Below are positions 9,732 to 18,549 of a DNA stretch of 64,000 bases, piece by piece; the stretch's first letter is position 1, and each line of letters starts with the position of its first letter. Made by a program: the position numbers and the translations under genes. The stretch spans positions 2,542,001-2,606,000 of the forward strand of contig NC_017934.1 of NCBI RefSeq assembly GCF_000147715.2. Direction: 5' to 3'. The notes under the pieces are model-generated. The model made no database searches. It worked only from the letters and a program-made list of their open reading frames with translations, and was not told where the DNA came from. The DNA comes from Mesotoga prima MesG1.Ag.4.2. GTDB taxonomy: Bacteria > Thermotogota > Thermotogae > Petrotogales > Kosmotogaceae.

Positions 9732-10227
9732 TTTCCTCTTAGCTCCGCGACGGATTTTCATACATCAATACTCAGAAGCCTATCGCAAAAATGGTATCTG
9801 AAGATCCCCAGTCTTGAATGACTCCCATCTGAACCCCATGATCTATTATCCTAGATAAGCCTGCAAGAATATCCTTGTTTATCAGATCAAAGACAATAGG
9901 AAGACCGGACCTTATCTGGTCCGGCTTTAAGGGATGGGGTGAGAAAGGTAATGAAGGTTTCCTCTGTCAGTTCTGCTGCGCCTGGTAATTAGTTGTCGCT
10001 AATTGTACTTCTATGTTTCATACTCGCCTTAGAGTTCTTCAGTTCATCTTCAAACAGATTATAAGAAAGGATTTTGGGAGTATTGTCGCAGAAGTATGGG
10101 AAAAGATGAGAGATAACCTGAAGTTGTTTTGTTTTCTCGGCAAACCTTATTGAAATAGCATAGATTGCACAGAAAGGAAAGATTAGAAATTCGCATATCA
10201 CCGCGTAGATAGTGATTAGATCCCCTT
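9732..10227. other. Intergenic region with a short hairpin and possible gene debris
   Basis: A hairpin with a 7-bp stem (9905-9911 with 9918-9924, ccggacc/ggtccgg) lies here but lacks a clean T-run. On the minus strand about 9780-9890 reads as an open peptide ending 'DWGSSDTIFAIGF' and a stop, possibly the end of a lost gene that I cannot name. Nothing else convincing is seen. Confidence 0.4.
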
Positions 10228-10251
10228 AATGCATCATAAATAAATCTACTC
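10228..10251 (-). repeat. Solo IS-end-like repeat (inverted relative to 14787 and 14822)
   Basis: On the minus strand this 24-mer is GAGTAGATTTATTTATGATG followed by CATT. It differs at only a few positions from the two direct copies next to the transposase remnant at 14787-14810 and 14822-14845. It lies 60 bp upstream of the HD-GYP gene with no transposase beside it. Confidence 0.7.
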
Positions 10252-10311
10252 AAAGAGATCCCTTTGCATTCGTTAATTGTTTTTTCCGGCACGGTTGAGT
10301 AAGATTTTAAT

Positions 10312-12009
10312 ATGAAGAATCCAGCGCTCAAAGTTGCGTTACTATACGTTGTATTTGGTGTTATATGGATCTTGTTTTCTGATATGATCGTCGATTTGAT
10401 GTTTGTCGAAAAAGATCTTGTTGCTCATGCTCAAACCTACAAGGGCTGGGCCTTTGTTATCTTCAGTGGGATTCTCTTCTACTTTCTCATTTACCGTGAG
10501 TTCAGCGAGAAAAACAAGACTCAACTCGAACTCGTTAAGCAGAAAGACCTTTCCGACGCAGTCCTCGACACGGTGGGCGTTTTTGTTGCAGTATTAGATA
10601 GCGAAGGGGTCATTGTCTTCACAAATGAGACTTTTGAGGAGATTCTTTCACTCAAATCGGAGGATATAATTGGAAAGAACTGCTCCGAAGTCTTCGCATC
10701 CCCTGATCTTGCAAACTGGATCGAGAACACCGCAAGCAAGACACTGGATAGAGAGATAGAGAACTTCTATGAGGCCGATTTAGAAACCTCGTCGACTACT
10801 CTACACATCCGATGGGCATTGAGCAATCTTACAAGCTGGAGAGGGGAACATGATTACTTCGTTTTGACAGGTGTAGATATAACTCAACTGGTAGAATCAG
10901 AAAGAAGCGCAACGCATAGATTGGCAAATATTCGCGCACTGCACGAAATAGATATGGCCGTCAGCTATCACCTCGAACTTGAAAAGATGCTGGATGTCTT
11001 TCTCGAAAGATTGATCTCGAGGCTTGGCGTAGATGGCGCCGATGTCTTCTTAATTGACGAAGAAAGAAGTGTTCTGAGATTCGCTCATGGAAAGGGAATA
11101 GTCACTGGAGAAATGGACTTCAGAGAGCTTCCAATGGAAGGAACTATACCTAGTTCGGTTGCTTCGTCGGGAAAGCCTTACTCCGGTCCGTTGGACACCT
11201 CTAGCAATCCCGAATGCCCGAGGCTCAAGAACCTGATAGATATGAAAGTGAAGGACTATCATGCCGTACCCCTTGAAACGAGAGGAAAAATTCTGGGAGT
11301 CCTTGAAACATTCGACATGATGCAAATTCACAGAGACAGTGAATGGAATGATTTTCTGCAGATGCTTGCGGCACAAGCTTCACTAGCGATAGATGTTGCT
11401 CTGATGATAGATAATTTGAAAGACAGCAACAGGAAGATCGCAGAAGCTTACGATCAGACTTTGGAAGTTCTTGTAGGAACACTGGAAATGAGAGACATGA
11501 ACACCAAGAAACACTCAAGGAGAGTAGCCGATCTTACAGTTTGGCTTGCCGAGAAAATGGGGGCATCGGAAGAAGAAATAGAAAACATGTACAGAGGCGC
11601 CCTGCTGCACGACATTGGGAAGATTTCTATTCCGGACAGCGTGTTACTGAAGGAAGGACCTCTATCTGAAGACGAATGGAAGGTAATGAAAACTCATCCG
11701 ACAACGGCGTATGAAGTGTTGTCCCAAGTCGAGTACCTTAGACCTTCGCTGGATATTCCTTACTGTCACCACGAGCGTTGGGACGGAAGCGGATATCCCC
11801 GCGGACTTAAAGGAGAAGAGATTCCTCTGGCTGCAAGGATATTTGCCGTTGTAGACGTTTATGACGCTCTGACTTCAGATAGGCCGTATAGAAAAGCCTG
11901 GAGCAAAGAGAAAACCGTAGAGTACCTTCTAGAGAACTCCGGAAAGCTATTCGATCCAGCCGTGATAGAAAAGTTTCTTGAGATATTGAGAGTCAGTTCA
12001 CCATCATAA
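10312..12009 (+). CDS. Membrane PAS-GAF-HD-GYP protein, probable c-di-GMP phosphodiesterase
   Basis: 565 residues. Two N-terminal membrane segments (about 7-27 and 45-62) are followed by a PAS domain (about 85-200), a GAF domain (about 215-360) and a C-terminal HD-GYP domain (about 375-560). The HD-GYP signature is complete: 'HSRRVADL', 'LLHDIGKISIPD', 'HHERWDGSGYPRGLKGEEIP' and 'ARIFAVVDVYDALTSDRPYR'. Family knowledge says such domains hydrolyse c-di-GMP using a bi- or trinuclear metal centre. The PAS and GAF domains suggest that a small ligand or redox signal controls it. The start is the ATG at 10312, although the upstream Shine-Dalgarno (GAGTAAGA) is weak. It stands alone and converges with the InlB-repeat gene. 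No GGDEF partner is in the window. Confidence 0.93.
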   Translation: MKNPALKVALLYVVFGVIWILFSDMIVDLMFVEKDLVAHAQTYKGWAFVIFSGILFYFLIYREFSEKNKTQLELVKQKDLSDAVLDTVGVFVAVLDSEGVIVFTNETFEEILSLKSEDIIGKNCSEVFASPDLANWIENTASKTLDREIENFYEADLETSSTTLHIRWALSNLTSWRGEHDYFVLTGVDITQLVESERSATHRLANIRALHEIDMAVSYHLELEKMLDVFLERLISRLGVDGADVFLIDEERSVLRFAHGKGIVTGEMDFRELPMEGTIPSSVASSGKPYSGPLDTSSNPECPRLKNLIDMKVKDYHAVPLETRGKILGVLETFDMMQIHRDSEWNDFLQMLAAQASLAIDVALMIDNLKDSNRKIAEAYDQTLEVLVGTLEMRDMNTKKHSRRVADLTVWLAEKMGASEEEIENMYRGALLHDIGKISIPDSVLLKEGPLSEDEWKVMKTHPTTAYEVLSQVEYLRPSLDIPYCHHERWDGSGYPRGLKGEEIPLAARIFAVVDVYDALTSDRPYRKAWSKEKTVEYLLENSGKLFDPAVIEKFLEILRVSSPS

Positions 12010-12032
12010 GTCGACGCAAAAACAATTATTCA

Positions 12033-13523
12033 TCATTTCTCGCATGAGCCTCCGCAATTACATCTGAGAACTGCTTGCGCAATAGTATCCCATTCAAGCG
12101 TTATAGTTATTTCCGGGACCTCATAGGTCGTTCCATCAACGAGCCATTCTTCAAAATGATATCCGGAATCAGGCGTCGCGCTTAGATCAACTGAGGATCC
12201 TTTATCGTAAACGTAGGTTCCTTCGGGAGGACTGACGGTCCCTCTTCCATATTTGTAGATCTCAAGAGTTACTTTCTCTGCTTTTTGCACAAACTCTGCC
12301 GAGACTGATTTGTCACGGTCCATGATAATCGAAGTAGTTTCGCTATCTGAATAAAAAGTACCGTCAAGGTACCAGGCCTCGAACTCCCATCCGTCTGCGG
12401 GAGTAGCCGAAAGGGGCACGGAGGTTCCCTCTATGTATGTGTGATCTCCGACCGGAGGACTGACCGAACCCTGACCGATTGGCTCAACCATTGTCAGGGT
12501 GAAAACTGTTGGCGGTTCTTCAACAAAAAACGCCTTAGCTGTCTTGCTGGCATTCATGGTGATCGTTATCTGCGAATTGTATGAGAAGAGAGCTCCATCT
12601 ATCTGCCAGAAATCAAAGTCCCAGCCGTTGGAAGGTGTAGCCACAAGGGTAACAACTGAACCCTCTTTATATATACTTATACCGACCGCAGGTTCGACAT
12701 TTCCGCTTCCGGAGGGCTCAAGCATTGTAAGCGTGTGTGTCTTACGGACAAAGACTGCCTTAACATTTCTATCGGTGTTCATTGTGAGTTCGGCTTCATG
12801 TTCAGAGGAATAGACTGCATCTTCAACAAGCCAGTGTTCAAAGAGCCACCCTTCTGCCGGTGTCGCTTGAAGTGTTAAAGACTTTCCTGCATCATACTTG
12901 TGATCTCCGACAGTCGGAGCAACCGCTCCCTGACCAATTGGTTCGTGCATAGACAGAGTGACCGAAGCCACAGGCTCCTCGTTAAAGAACGCCTCTACTA
13001 TCTTATCTGCGTCCATAGACAATTCCGTCTCTTCTTCACTCGAATAGAAAACGCCGTCAACCTGCCATCGGTCGAATTCCCAGCCTTCTGTCGGAGTAGC
13101 TGAAAGACCGACCAGGGTAGAATAATCAAACTGATACTCTCCCGGTACCGGTGAAATACTTCCCTCTCCTTCTTCATCTTCCATAGTTAAGGTAACCGGT
13201 TGTCTCGAGAAAAAAGCTTTGATTGTCTTTTCGGAATCCATTTCCAGTTTCGTCTCTTTCTCATTTGAATAGAATTCCTCATCTACTTCCCATCGGTCGA
13301 AGTCCCACCCATCATCGGGCATGGCCTGAATATCTACAGACGTGTTGATCAAGTATTTATGATTCCCGGGAAGGGGCTGAACCTCGCCTCCCTCATCTGG
13401 CTCGAGCATAGTTAGAGTTACGGTCTTGAAGATACACTCAGTAGATAGGAAGATAAAAGAAATTGCTGCAACGAAGATCATAAGTTTCCGAAACCTGAGT
13501 TTTCTATTCCTGTAGGTTCTCAA
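12033..13523 (-). CDS. Secreted InlB B-repeat-type protein with six repeats
   Basis: 496 residues from a TTG at 13523 preceded by GGAGG at 7 nt. Upstream in-frame ATGs lack a ribosome binding site and would bury the signal peptide. The N-terminus has basic residues and a hydrophobic stretch (LMIFVAAISFIFLSTEC). The Cys could be a lipidation site, but Glu at -1 is not a standard lipobox. Six modules of about 75 residues follow, each 'VTLTMxEPxGxGxVxPxxGxxxY', 'LSATPxxGWEFDxW', 'DGxFYS' and 'TxxMDxDKxVxAxF'. This is the divergent InlB B-repeat/Flg_new_2 fold of surface proteins. The C-terminus is Cys-rich (CNCGGSCEK). Likely displayed on the cell surface, with binding partner unknown. Confidence 0.88.
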   Translation of the reverse strand: MRTYRNRKLRFRKLMIFVAAISFIFLSTECIFKTVTLTMLEPDEGGEVQPLPGNHKYLINTSVDIQAMPDDGWDFDRWEVDEEFYSNEKETKLEMDSEKTIKAFFSRQPVTLTMEDEEGEGSISPVPGEYQFDYSTLVGLSATPTEGWEFDRWQVDGVFYSSEEETELSMDADKIVEAFFNEEPVASVTLSMHEPIGQGAVAPTVGDHKYDAGKSLTLQATPAEGWLFEHWLVEDAVYSSEHEAELTMNTDRNVKAVFVRKTHTLTMLEPSGSGNVEPAVGISIYKEGSVVTLVATPSNGWDFDFWQIDGALFSYNSQITITMNASKTAKAFFVEEPPTVFTLTMVEPIGQGSVSPPVGDHTYIEGTSVPLSATPADGWEFEAWYLDGTFYSDSETTSIIMDRDKSVSAEFVQKAEKVTLEIYKYGRGTVSPPEGTYVYDKGSSVDLSATPDSGYHFEEWLVDGTTYEVPEITITLEWDTIAQAVLRCNCGGSCEK

Positions 13524-13738
13524 AGAAAAACCTCCGAAATACATATTTATGTTGCTCGGTTCATGGTCTTCTCTCAAACGTATTATATTCCCGAGCATTT
13601 GTGAAAAAATCATTATCAACAGTCATTCAGTCATTGGTTGCCCTTATCCATTAGTGGTTGCAATCCAATCTGTTCATAAATGCTCACGGGAAAGAGAAGA
13701 ACGTCAGCGTCCACGCATGCTTTTGTAGAAGTCTTATA

Positions 13739-14792
13739 ATGAAGGCAATCACAAGATATTTTAAGTTGAGAAGAAAGATAGGAGTTGATGCTCAGTTCTT
13801 TGTGGAATCTACCTCGGAAGAGAGAACCGATGTGCGTTTAGTTAGACTTTCATCCATTTTTTTTGATGAAGCAAGCCTCTTACAAAACTCTCTAATAGAT
13901 CACTGCAGATATCTGATACTATGGAGGCTCGAACGAAGAATTATTGGCAATCAAGATTGTAGTAGGTGCGTTTGCTCGAACTCAGAACGGATTGGAAAAC
14001 TGAGACCTCCAAAAGACTCGGGACGATCAATTTGTTGCGCCGGAGCGATTATCAAATCCACCAAGAGAAAGGATCGTCAGTCTATCCAGCTATTATTTCA
14101 GGTTAATGATTGATTCTGATAGGGGTAATAGCTCGGGAAAATTCTGTTATAGCCTGAATATGGTGGATGTTGCCAGTGGTTGGAGTATCGTTGCACCGAT
14201 AAGGAACAAGGCTCAAAGATGGACTCTCGAAGCTATAATTGCATTGAGAGAGTTACTTCCTTTTCCTCTTTTGGGAATTCATTCCGACAATGGCTCGGAG
14301 TTCATTAACGCTCATTTGTATAAGTATTGTTTGGATGAAAGATTGGTCTTTACCAGAAGCCGGAGTTACAACAAGAACGACAATCCTCATGTGGAACAAA
14401 AGAACTGGTCTTTGGTCAGAAGGGCCGTTGGCTATTACAGATATGACACTTTGGAGGAACTGAGTATCTTGAATGAGCTATATGAAAGCTTGAATCTCTA
14501 CAACAACCATTTCCAGCCTACTCAAAAGATGATTGAAAAGACCAGAGATGGTACAAGGATAGTGAAGAAATACGACAAGTTCGCTACTCCTTATGAAAGA
14601 GTGCTTAACTCTCCCTGGATTGACTGTACAAAAAAAGATGAGCTTCGTAAGGTTCACGAAGCCCTAGATTTATACAAACTCAAGAGTAATATAGCACATT
14701 CTCAAGAATCACTGGTTGACATACAGATAATGAAGTCCAAATCTAACTCAAAGGGAGGTGTTCTTAATCTCCTTCATCTCGACTTCGAGTAG
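13739..14792 (+). pseudogene. Broken DDE (rve) transposase
   Basis: The 3' part is open from 14106 to 14792 (228 residues) and carries an integrase catalytic core: 'FCYSLNMVDVASGW', 'HSDNGSEFINAHLYKYC' and 'NDNPHVEQKNWSLVRRAVGY'. The DNG aspartate and the later Glu are present. The segment that should hold the first catalytic Asp is damaged ('MIDSDRGNSSGKF'). Upstream, 13739 starts 'MKAITRYFKLRRK', which resembles the N-terminus of such transposases, and a piece around 13905-13950 resembles the middle ('LILWRLERRIIG'), but large parts are missing and frames change. Two 24-bp repeats follow directly, the first overlapping the stop codon, as expected for the IS right end. Not functional. Confidence 0.8.
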
Positions 14793-14810
14793 ATTTTATT
14801 TTGATGCATT
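14787..14810 (+). repeat. IS right-end repeat, copy 1
   Basis: 24-mer GAGTAGATTTTATTTTGATG followed by CATT. Its TAG is the stop codon of the transposase remnant. A near-identical copy follows 35 bp downstream. Confidence 0.75.
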
Positions 14811-14821
14811 AACTCTCTCTT

Positions 14822-14845
14822 GAGTAGATTTAATTATGATGCATT
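14822..14845 (+). repeat. IS right-end repeat, copy 2
   Basis: 24-mer GAGTAGATTTAATTATGATG followed by CATT, ending four bases before the 3' end of the IclR gene. With copy 1 it forms a direct pair typical of multiple transposase-binding sites at an IS end. Confidence 0.72.
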
Positions 14846-14848
14846 GCC

Positions 14849-15604
14849 TCATTGCTGTAATCCATGCCCAAGTGCTGAAGAGATCCTTGACACAACCTTC
14901 TTGAGGAGATCGGAGTATTTCTTCATAACTTCCTCTTCCATCCGGAAGATAGGACCGGATATGCTTATCGACGCTACAACTACGCCCGATGAATCAAATA
15001 TTGGAGCTCCGACACATGCAATACCGTCTTCATTCTCCCCCTTATCGAAGGCCGTCCCTCTTGATCTTATCCTTTCCAGTTCTTCCCTGAGCTTGGCTTT
15101 GTCTGTTATTGTCTTCGAAGTCTGGGGAATAAGGTCAAGAGTGTCAATAAGTCCTTCGCGATCAGCCTCGGGAAGAAAGGCAAGTATCGCCTTTCCCACG
15201 GCGGTACAGTAGAGAGGCGCACGTTTTCCTATGTATAACTTGGTGTGGAGCGACTTAAAGCTTTCGAAGCCTTCAATCGAGACAACCTCCGTTCCGTCGA
15301 GTATGCCCATGTGTATCGTTTCTCCAGTCTGAAGGTGGAGTTTCTCCATTTCGGCAAAGGCCACATCCTTCAGTTTCATTGAAGAGAGATAAAGACTTCC
15401 TAGCTCAAAAAGCTTGATCCCTATTCTATATGTGGGTGTCTGGCTATCCTTTTTAAGAACATGTTCTTTGCAGAGGGCCTCCGCGATTCGATACACGGTT
15501 GCCTTGGGCAAACCGCTCTTTTTAGTCAGATCATCAAGACTCAGTCTCGATTCTTCAAGACTGAATGAACTGAGAATTTTGACGATCCTTTCAACACTCT
15601 GCAT
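14849..15604 (-). CDS. IclR-family transcriptional regulator
   Basis: 252 residues. The ATG at 15604 has GAGGGG 6 nt upstream, and homology begins there (MQSVERIVKILSSFS). The N-terminal winged helix-turn-helix (about 1-70, 'LSLDDLTKKSGLPKATVYRI') is followed by the IclR effector-binding domain ('GETIHMGILDGTEVVSIEGF', 'APLYCTAVGKAILAFLPEAD', 'GIACVGAPIFDSSGVVVASI'). It is the last gene of the leftward aldolase-TRAP cluster, 26 bp after dctM, so it probably controls that cluster in response to its substrate or breakdown product. Palindromes at 19485-19519 are candidate operators. Confidence 0.94.
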   Translation of the reverse strand: MQSVERIVKILSSFSLEESRLSLDDLTKKSGLPKATVYRIAEALCKEHVLKKDSQTPTYRIGIKLFELGSLYLSSMKLKDVAFAEMEKLHLQTGETIHMGILDGTEVVSIEGFESFKSLHTKLYIGKRAPLYCTAVGKAILAFLPEADREGLIDTLDLIPQTSKTITDKAKLREELERIRSRGTAFDKGENEDGIACVGAPIFDSSGVVVASISISGPIFRMEEEVMKKYSDLLKKVVSRISSALGHGLQQ

Positions 15605-15630
15605 ATAAACCCCTCGACTATGATCTGACC

Positions 15631-16926
15631 TTAATGCGCATACCCAAGCAATCTTGGAAGCCACAAAACGAAATCGGACCAGTAAGTAATTATTACAAGT
15701 CCCATAACTTCTATCGGTATCCAATATTTTAGCATCTCTTTGAAGACCTTTCCGACGGGAGTTTTGCTGATAGCACTAGTTATGAAACCGGTTTGTCCGT
15801 AAGGAGGCGTATCCAGCGCAAGCATAAGGTTGAAAGTGGTTACGATTCCGAAATGAACGGGGTCTATCCCTGCAGCCCTCACAAGTGGAAAGACGATCGG
15901 TATAATTACCAGCTGTATGACCGATACGTCGAAGAACATTCCAAGGATGAAGAAGAGAACATTAACACTCAAAAGAAGCACCCAGGCACTTGACAGAAGG
16001 CCCATATCCACGAATGCATTAGTGAGCAACAGCGGTATCTCTTCTCTTGCTAGGACATATTTCACAACAAAGGCGCCGGCAATCATGAAGCTTATTGCGC
16101 CAACGTTGTACACTGTCTTTAGCATTATCTTTCGTAGCTTCTTCAATCCAAGCGTGCGATAAATGAAGATGCTAACGAGAATTGAATATGCAGCCAGTAC
16201 CGCCGCCGATTCAGTCGGTGTGAATATGCCGCCATATATTCCAGCAAGCAAAATGACTGGGGCGAGCAAAGCCGGGAACGACCTAACGAAACTCCTGGCA
16301 ATTACCTTGAGTGGGTATCTCTGCCCTTTGGGATAGTTCCTTTTCTTTGAGAGGTACAAAGCCATACCGGCCTCGATAAAACCCAGAAAGAGCCCCGGAA
16401 CAATTCCCGCCAGAAATAGGTATCCGAGCGAAGTCCCTGTCAGCATAGCATAGATAACCATGGGGATACTGGGAGGGATCAGCGGCGAAATCGTTGCCGA
16501 AGCGCACGTTACCGCGCAGGAGAATGGACCGTCATAACCATCGTCCATCATCGCTTTTATCTCTATTGTTCCGAGACCTGAAACATCAGCTATTTCCGAT
16601 CCGCTCATTCCCGCAAAGATAATGCTGGCGCCAATGTTTGCGTACGCAAGTCCACCCCTTACACCTCCCAAGAGTTGCTTCAAAAAGCCAAAAAGCCTGT
16701 CAGTAATCTCAGTATCATTCATAACGTTCGCGGCAAATATGAACATGGGAACCGCAAGGAGAACGTCCTGGGCCCTCAGTTCGATTGCCATTATGTCTAG
16801 GAAGATTCCCAGATCCATTCCGGAAGTAATGAAGTAGGCAAAGCCCCCCATGATCATCCCAAAGGCTATCGGATACCCCAGAGCGAAGGTTGCACCAAAT
16901 ATAATAAAAAAGAGTATCAATCCCAT
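15631..16926 (-). CDS. dctM: TRAP transporter large permease (DctM)
   Basis: 431 residues with about 12 hydrophobic segments. The start ATG at 16926 has AAGGAGG 8 nt upstream. Family hallmarks include 'PMFIFAANVMNDTEITDRLF', 'GGLAYANIGASIIFAGMSGS' and 'CAVTCASATISPLIPPSIPM'. This subunit forms the ion-coupled translocation path of tripartite ATP-independent periplasmic transporters. It overlaps dctQ by 10 bp, which implies translational coupling. Substrate cannot be read from this subunit. Confidence 0.95.
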   Translation of the reverse strand: MGLILFFIIFGATFALGYPIAFGMIMGGFAYFITSGMDLGIFLDIMAIELRAQDVLLAVPMFIFAANVMNDTEITDRLFGFLKQLLGGVRGGLAYANIGASIIFAGMSGSEIADVSGLGTIEIKAMMDDGYDGPFSCAVTCASATISPLIPPSIPMVIYAMLTGTSLGYLFLAGIVPGLFLGFIEAGMALYLSKKRNYPKGQRYPLKVIARSFVRSFPALLAPVILLAGIYGGIFTPTESAAVLAAYSILVSIFIYRTLGLKKLRKIMLKTVYNVGAISFMIAGAFVVKYVLAREEIPLLLTNAFVDMGLLSSAWVLLLSVNVLFFILGMFFDVSVIQLVIIPIVFPLVRAAGIDPVHFGIVTTFNLMLALDTPPYGQTGFITSAISKTPVGKVFKEMLKYWIPIEVMGLVIITYWSDFVLWLPRLLGYAH

Positions 16927-17447
16927 GGTTCAACCTCCTTAGCAAATGTCTTCCCGGAAATGAGTTCCAGGAAGCTCTTCACTATCCAGATCACGTTGTG
17001 AATGAACGTCAATACCATGAAAATCGGAAAGCACATGAAGAGATATGTCCAGGGTATTCTGAGAACCTCTGATTTTATTATTTTGTAAAAGATCACATCG
17101 CCAAGCACTGGCCCCAGAGAGACCAGAAGGACTATGCAGAAGAAAAGGTCGAACACTATCTGGAGTATCAGCTGCACCTTCCTGGAAAACCTAAGGAAGA
17201 GAATATCGAACTTTATATGAGCATCGAACTTTCTTGCGTAAGGGGCGCCCAGGAATATCGTCCAGATGAAACTATATTGCGCTATCTCGAATAGCTCCGG
17301 GGAGGGACTGCTGAATACATACCTCAAAATCACCTGGAAGAAAATGCTGAGGAACAGAAGCCCGAGAAAAATAGTCCCGCCCCAAGATTCAATTAGATTC
17401 AGCAGAATTTGTAATGTCTTCAAAAGCGACAAGAATATCTTTTTCAT
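16917..17447 (-). CDS. dctQ: TRAP transporter small permease (DctQ)
   Basis: 176 residues with four membrane segments. The ATG at 17447 follows GGGGG at 5 nt. A TTG four codons earlier is also in frame but less likely. 'WGGTIFLGLLFLSIFFQVIL' and 'APYARKFDAHIKFDIL' fit the DctQ family, in which the Arg/Lys and H-x-x-x-D loop after the second helix is typical. It lies between dctP and dctM and is the membrane partner of both. Confidence 0.93.
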   Translation of the reverse strand: MKKIFLSLLKTLQILLNLIESWGGTIFLGLLFLSIFFQVILRYVFSSPSPELFEIAQYSFIWTIFLGAPYARKFDAHIKFDILFLRFSRKVQLILQIVFDLFFCIVLLVSLGPVLGDVIFYKIIKSEVLRIPWTYLFMCFPIFMVLTFIHNVIWIVKSFLELISGKTFAKEVEPWD

Positions 17448-17470
17448 GACAACCCCCAAAACGATACCCC

Positions 17471-17492
17471 GGACCGGTTGTCTTCCCGGTCC
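17471..17492 (-). other. Intercistronic hairpin between dctP and dctQ
   Basis: A perfect 7-bp stem (ggaccgg 17471-17477 with ccggtcc 17486-17492) is extended by three more pairs across one bulged base. There is no T-run, so it more likely protects or processes the dctP message than terminates it. Such hairpins often allow more binding protein than permease. Confidence 0.55.
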
Positions 17493-17512
17493 AGGGTAAC
17501 TAGCTCATCTTT

Positions 17513-18514
17513 CTAGTTCAGAGGATACGACTGGATCGTCTCATACATTCCTTCGCCCCAGGCTTTGTCAAACTTCTCATCTGAGTAGAAATCCCTCGCC
17601 AGATTCATAAAGGCTTCTTTGTCGGGCACGATTATCTCCATGTTGTATTCATCTACAAACTGCTTCAGAAGCTTTGATTCCTGCTCCAGAACAAGATAGT
17701 TCATGTAGTAGCGGGCAACTTCAAGCGCTTTAATAATGTAAGTCTTGTACTCGAAAGGCAGAGACTGCCAGAACTTCTCGTTAATCACAGGGTTGATCAT
17801 TCCTATAGAATGATCTGTTAGGATTATGTACTTCGTTACCTCAACAAACATTGCCGAGAGATCGGTGGGAAGCGGATTGTCTTGACCGTCGATAGTACCT
17901 AACTTGAGTGCTAGATATACTTCTCCGAAGCCCATTGGAGTAGGATTGCTTCCGATTGCGCGTCCCATGTCCATGAAGGCCTCGTTATTTGGCATTCTGA
18001 TCTTCATGCCTTTGAGATCTTCCGGCTTGTAAACGGGACCAGCCTTTTCGGTTGTGTTGAGCTGCCTCATACCGAGATACCATGTATCCAGAACCCTCAT
18101 TCCGGTGTTCGAGGCCAGTTCATCGAACCATCCCTTTACCATCGGGCTGTTCATGACGGAATACATGTGGTCAAGGCTCTTGAAAATGTAGGCTGCATTG
18201 AGCACTCCCATCTTAGGCATATTCCCAAGATCGGCGAACCACGATGGCGCTCCATCACCGGCCATCTCGAGGTCTCCCCTCATTACTGCCAGCAAAGATG
18301 TCTGCTGATCTCCGAGCTGACCTGAATGGAAGACCTTGACAACTATTTTGCCTCCACTTAGATTCTCGACAACTTCGGCAAACTTATTCATTGCAAGGAC
18401 CTGCGGTTGAGTCGGTGCAGCCACCGTATTGAAGCGAATTGTATAGGTCTCCTCAACGGCAAAGCAAACGAACACTGTGAGCAGAAGGAAAACTAAGATA
18501 AATGCCTTTTTCAT
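17513..18514 (-). CDS. dctP: TRAP transporter solute-binding protein (DctP)
   Basis: 333 residues. The ATG at 18514 has AAAGGGGG about 7 nt upstream. A cleavable signal peptide (MKKAFILVFLLLTVFVCFA) precedes the mature protein, which has 'AEVVENLSGGKIVVKVFHSG', 'DLKGMKIRMPNNEAFMDMGR' with the substrate-contacting Arg, 'PTPMGFGEVYLALKLGTIDG' and 'QDNPLPT'. These are standard for the DctP family of extracytoplasmic binders of organic and sugar acids. Second gene of the cluster, 35 bp after the aldolase-like gene. Confidence 0.95.
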   Translation of the reverse strand: MKKAFILVFLLLTVFVCFAVEETYTIRFNTVAAPTQPQVLAMNKFAEVVENLSGGKIVVKVFHSGQLGDQQTSLLAVMRGDLEMAGDGAPSWFADLGNMPKMGVLNAAYIFKSLDHMYSVMNSPMVKGWFDELASNTGMRVLDTWYLGMRQLNTTEKAGPVYKPEDLKGMKIRMPNNEAFMDMGRAIGSNPTPMGFGEVYLALKLGTIDGQDNPLPTDLSAMFVEVTKYIILTDHSIGMINPVINEKFWQSLPFEYKTYIIKALEVARYYMNYLVLEQESKLLKQFVDEYNMEIIVPDKEAFMNLARDFYSDEKFDKAWGEGMYETIQSYPLN

Positions 18515-18549
18515 CGCCAAACCCCCTTTCGGTTTTTTGTTCCTGAAAG

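Noticed and set aside
9905-9930. Rho-independent terminator
   Set aside because: The stem is only 7 bp and neither strand has a proper T-run, so it is mentioned only as a hairpin.
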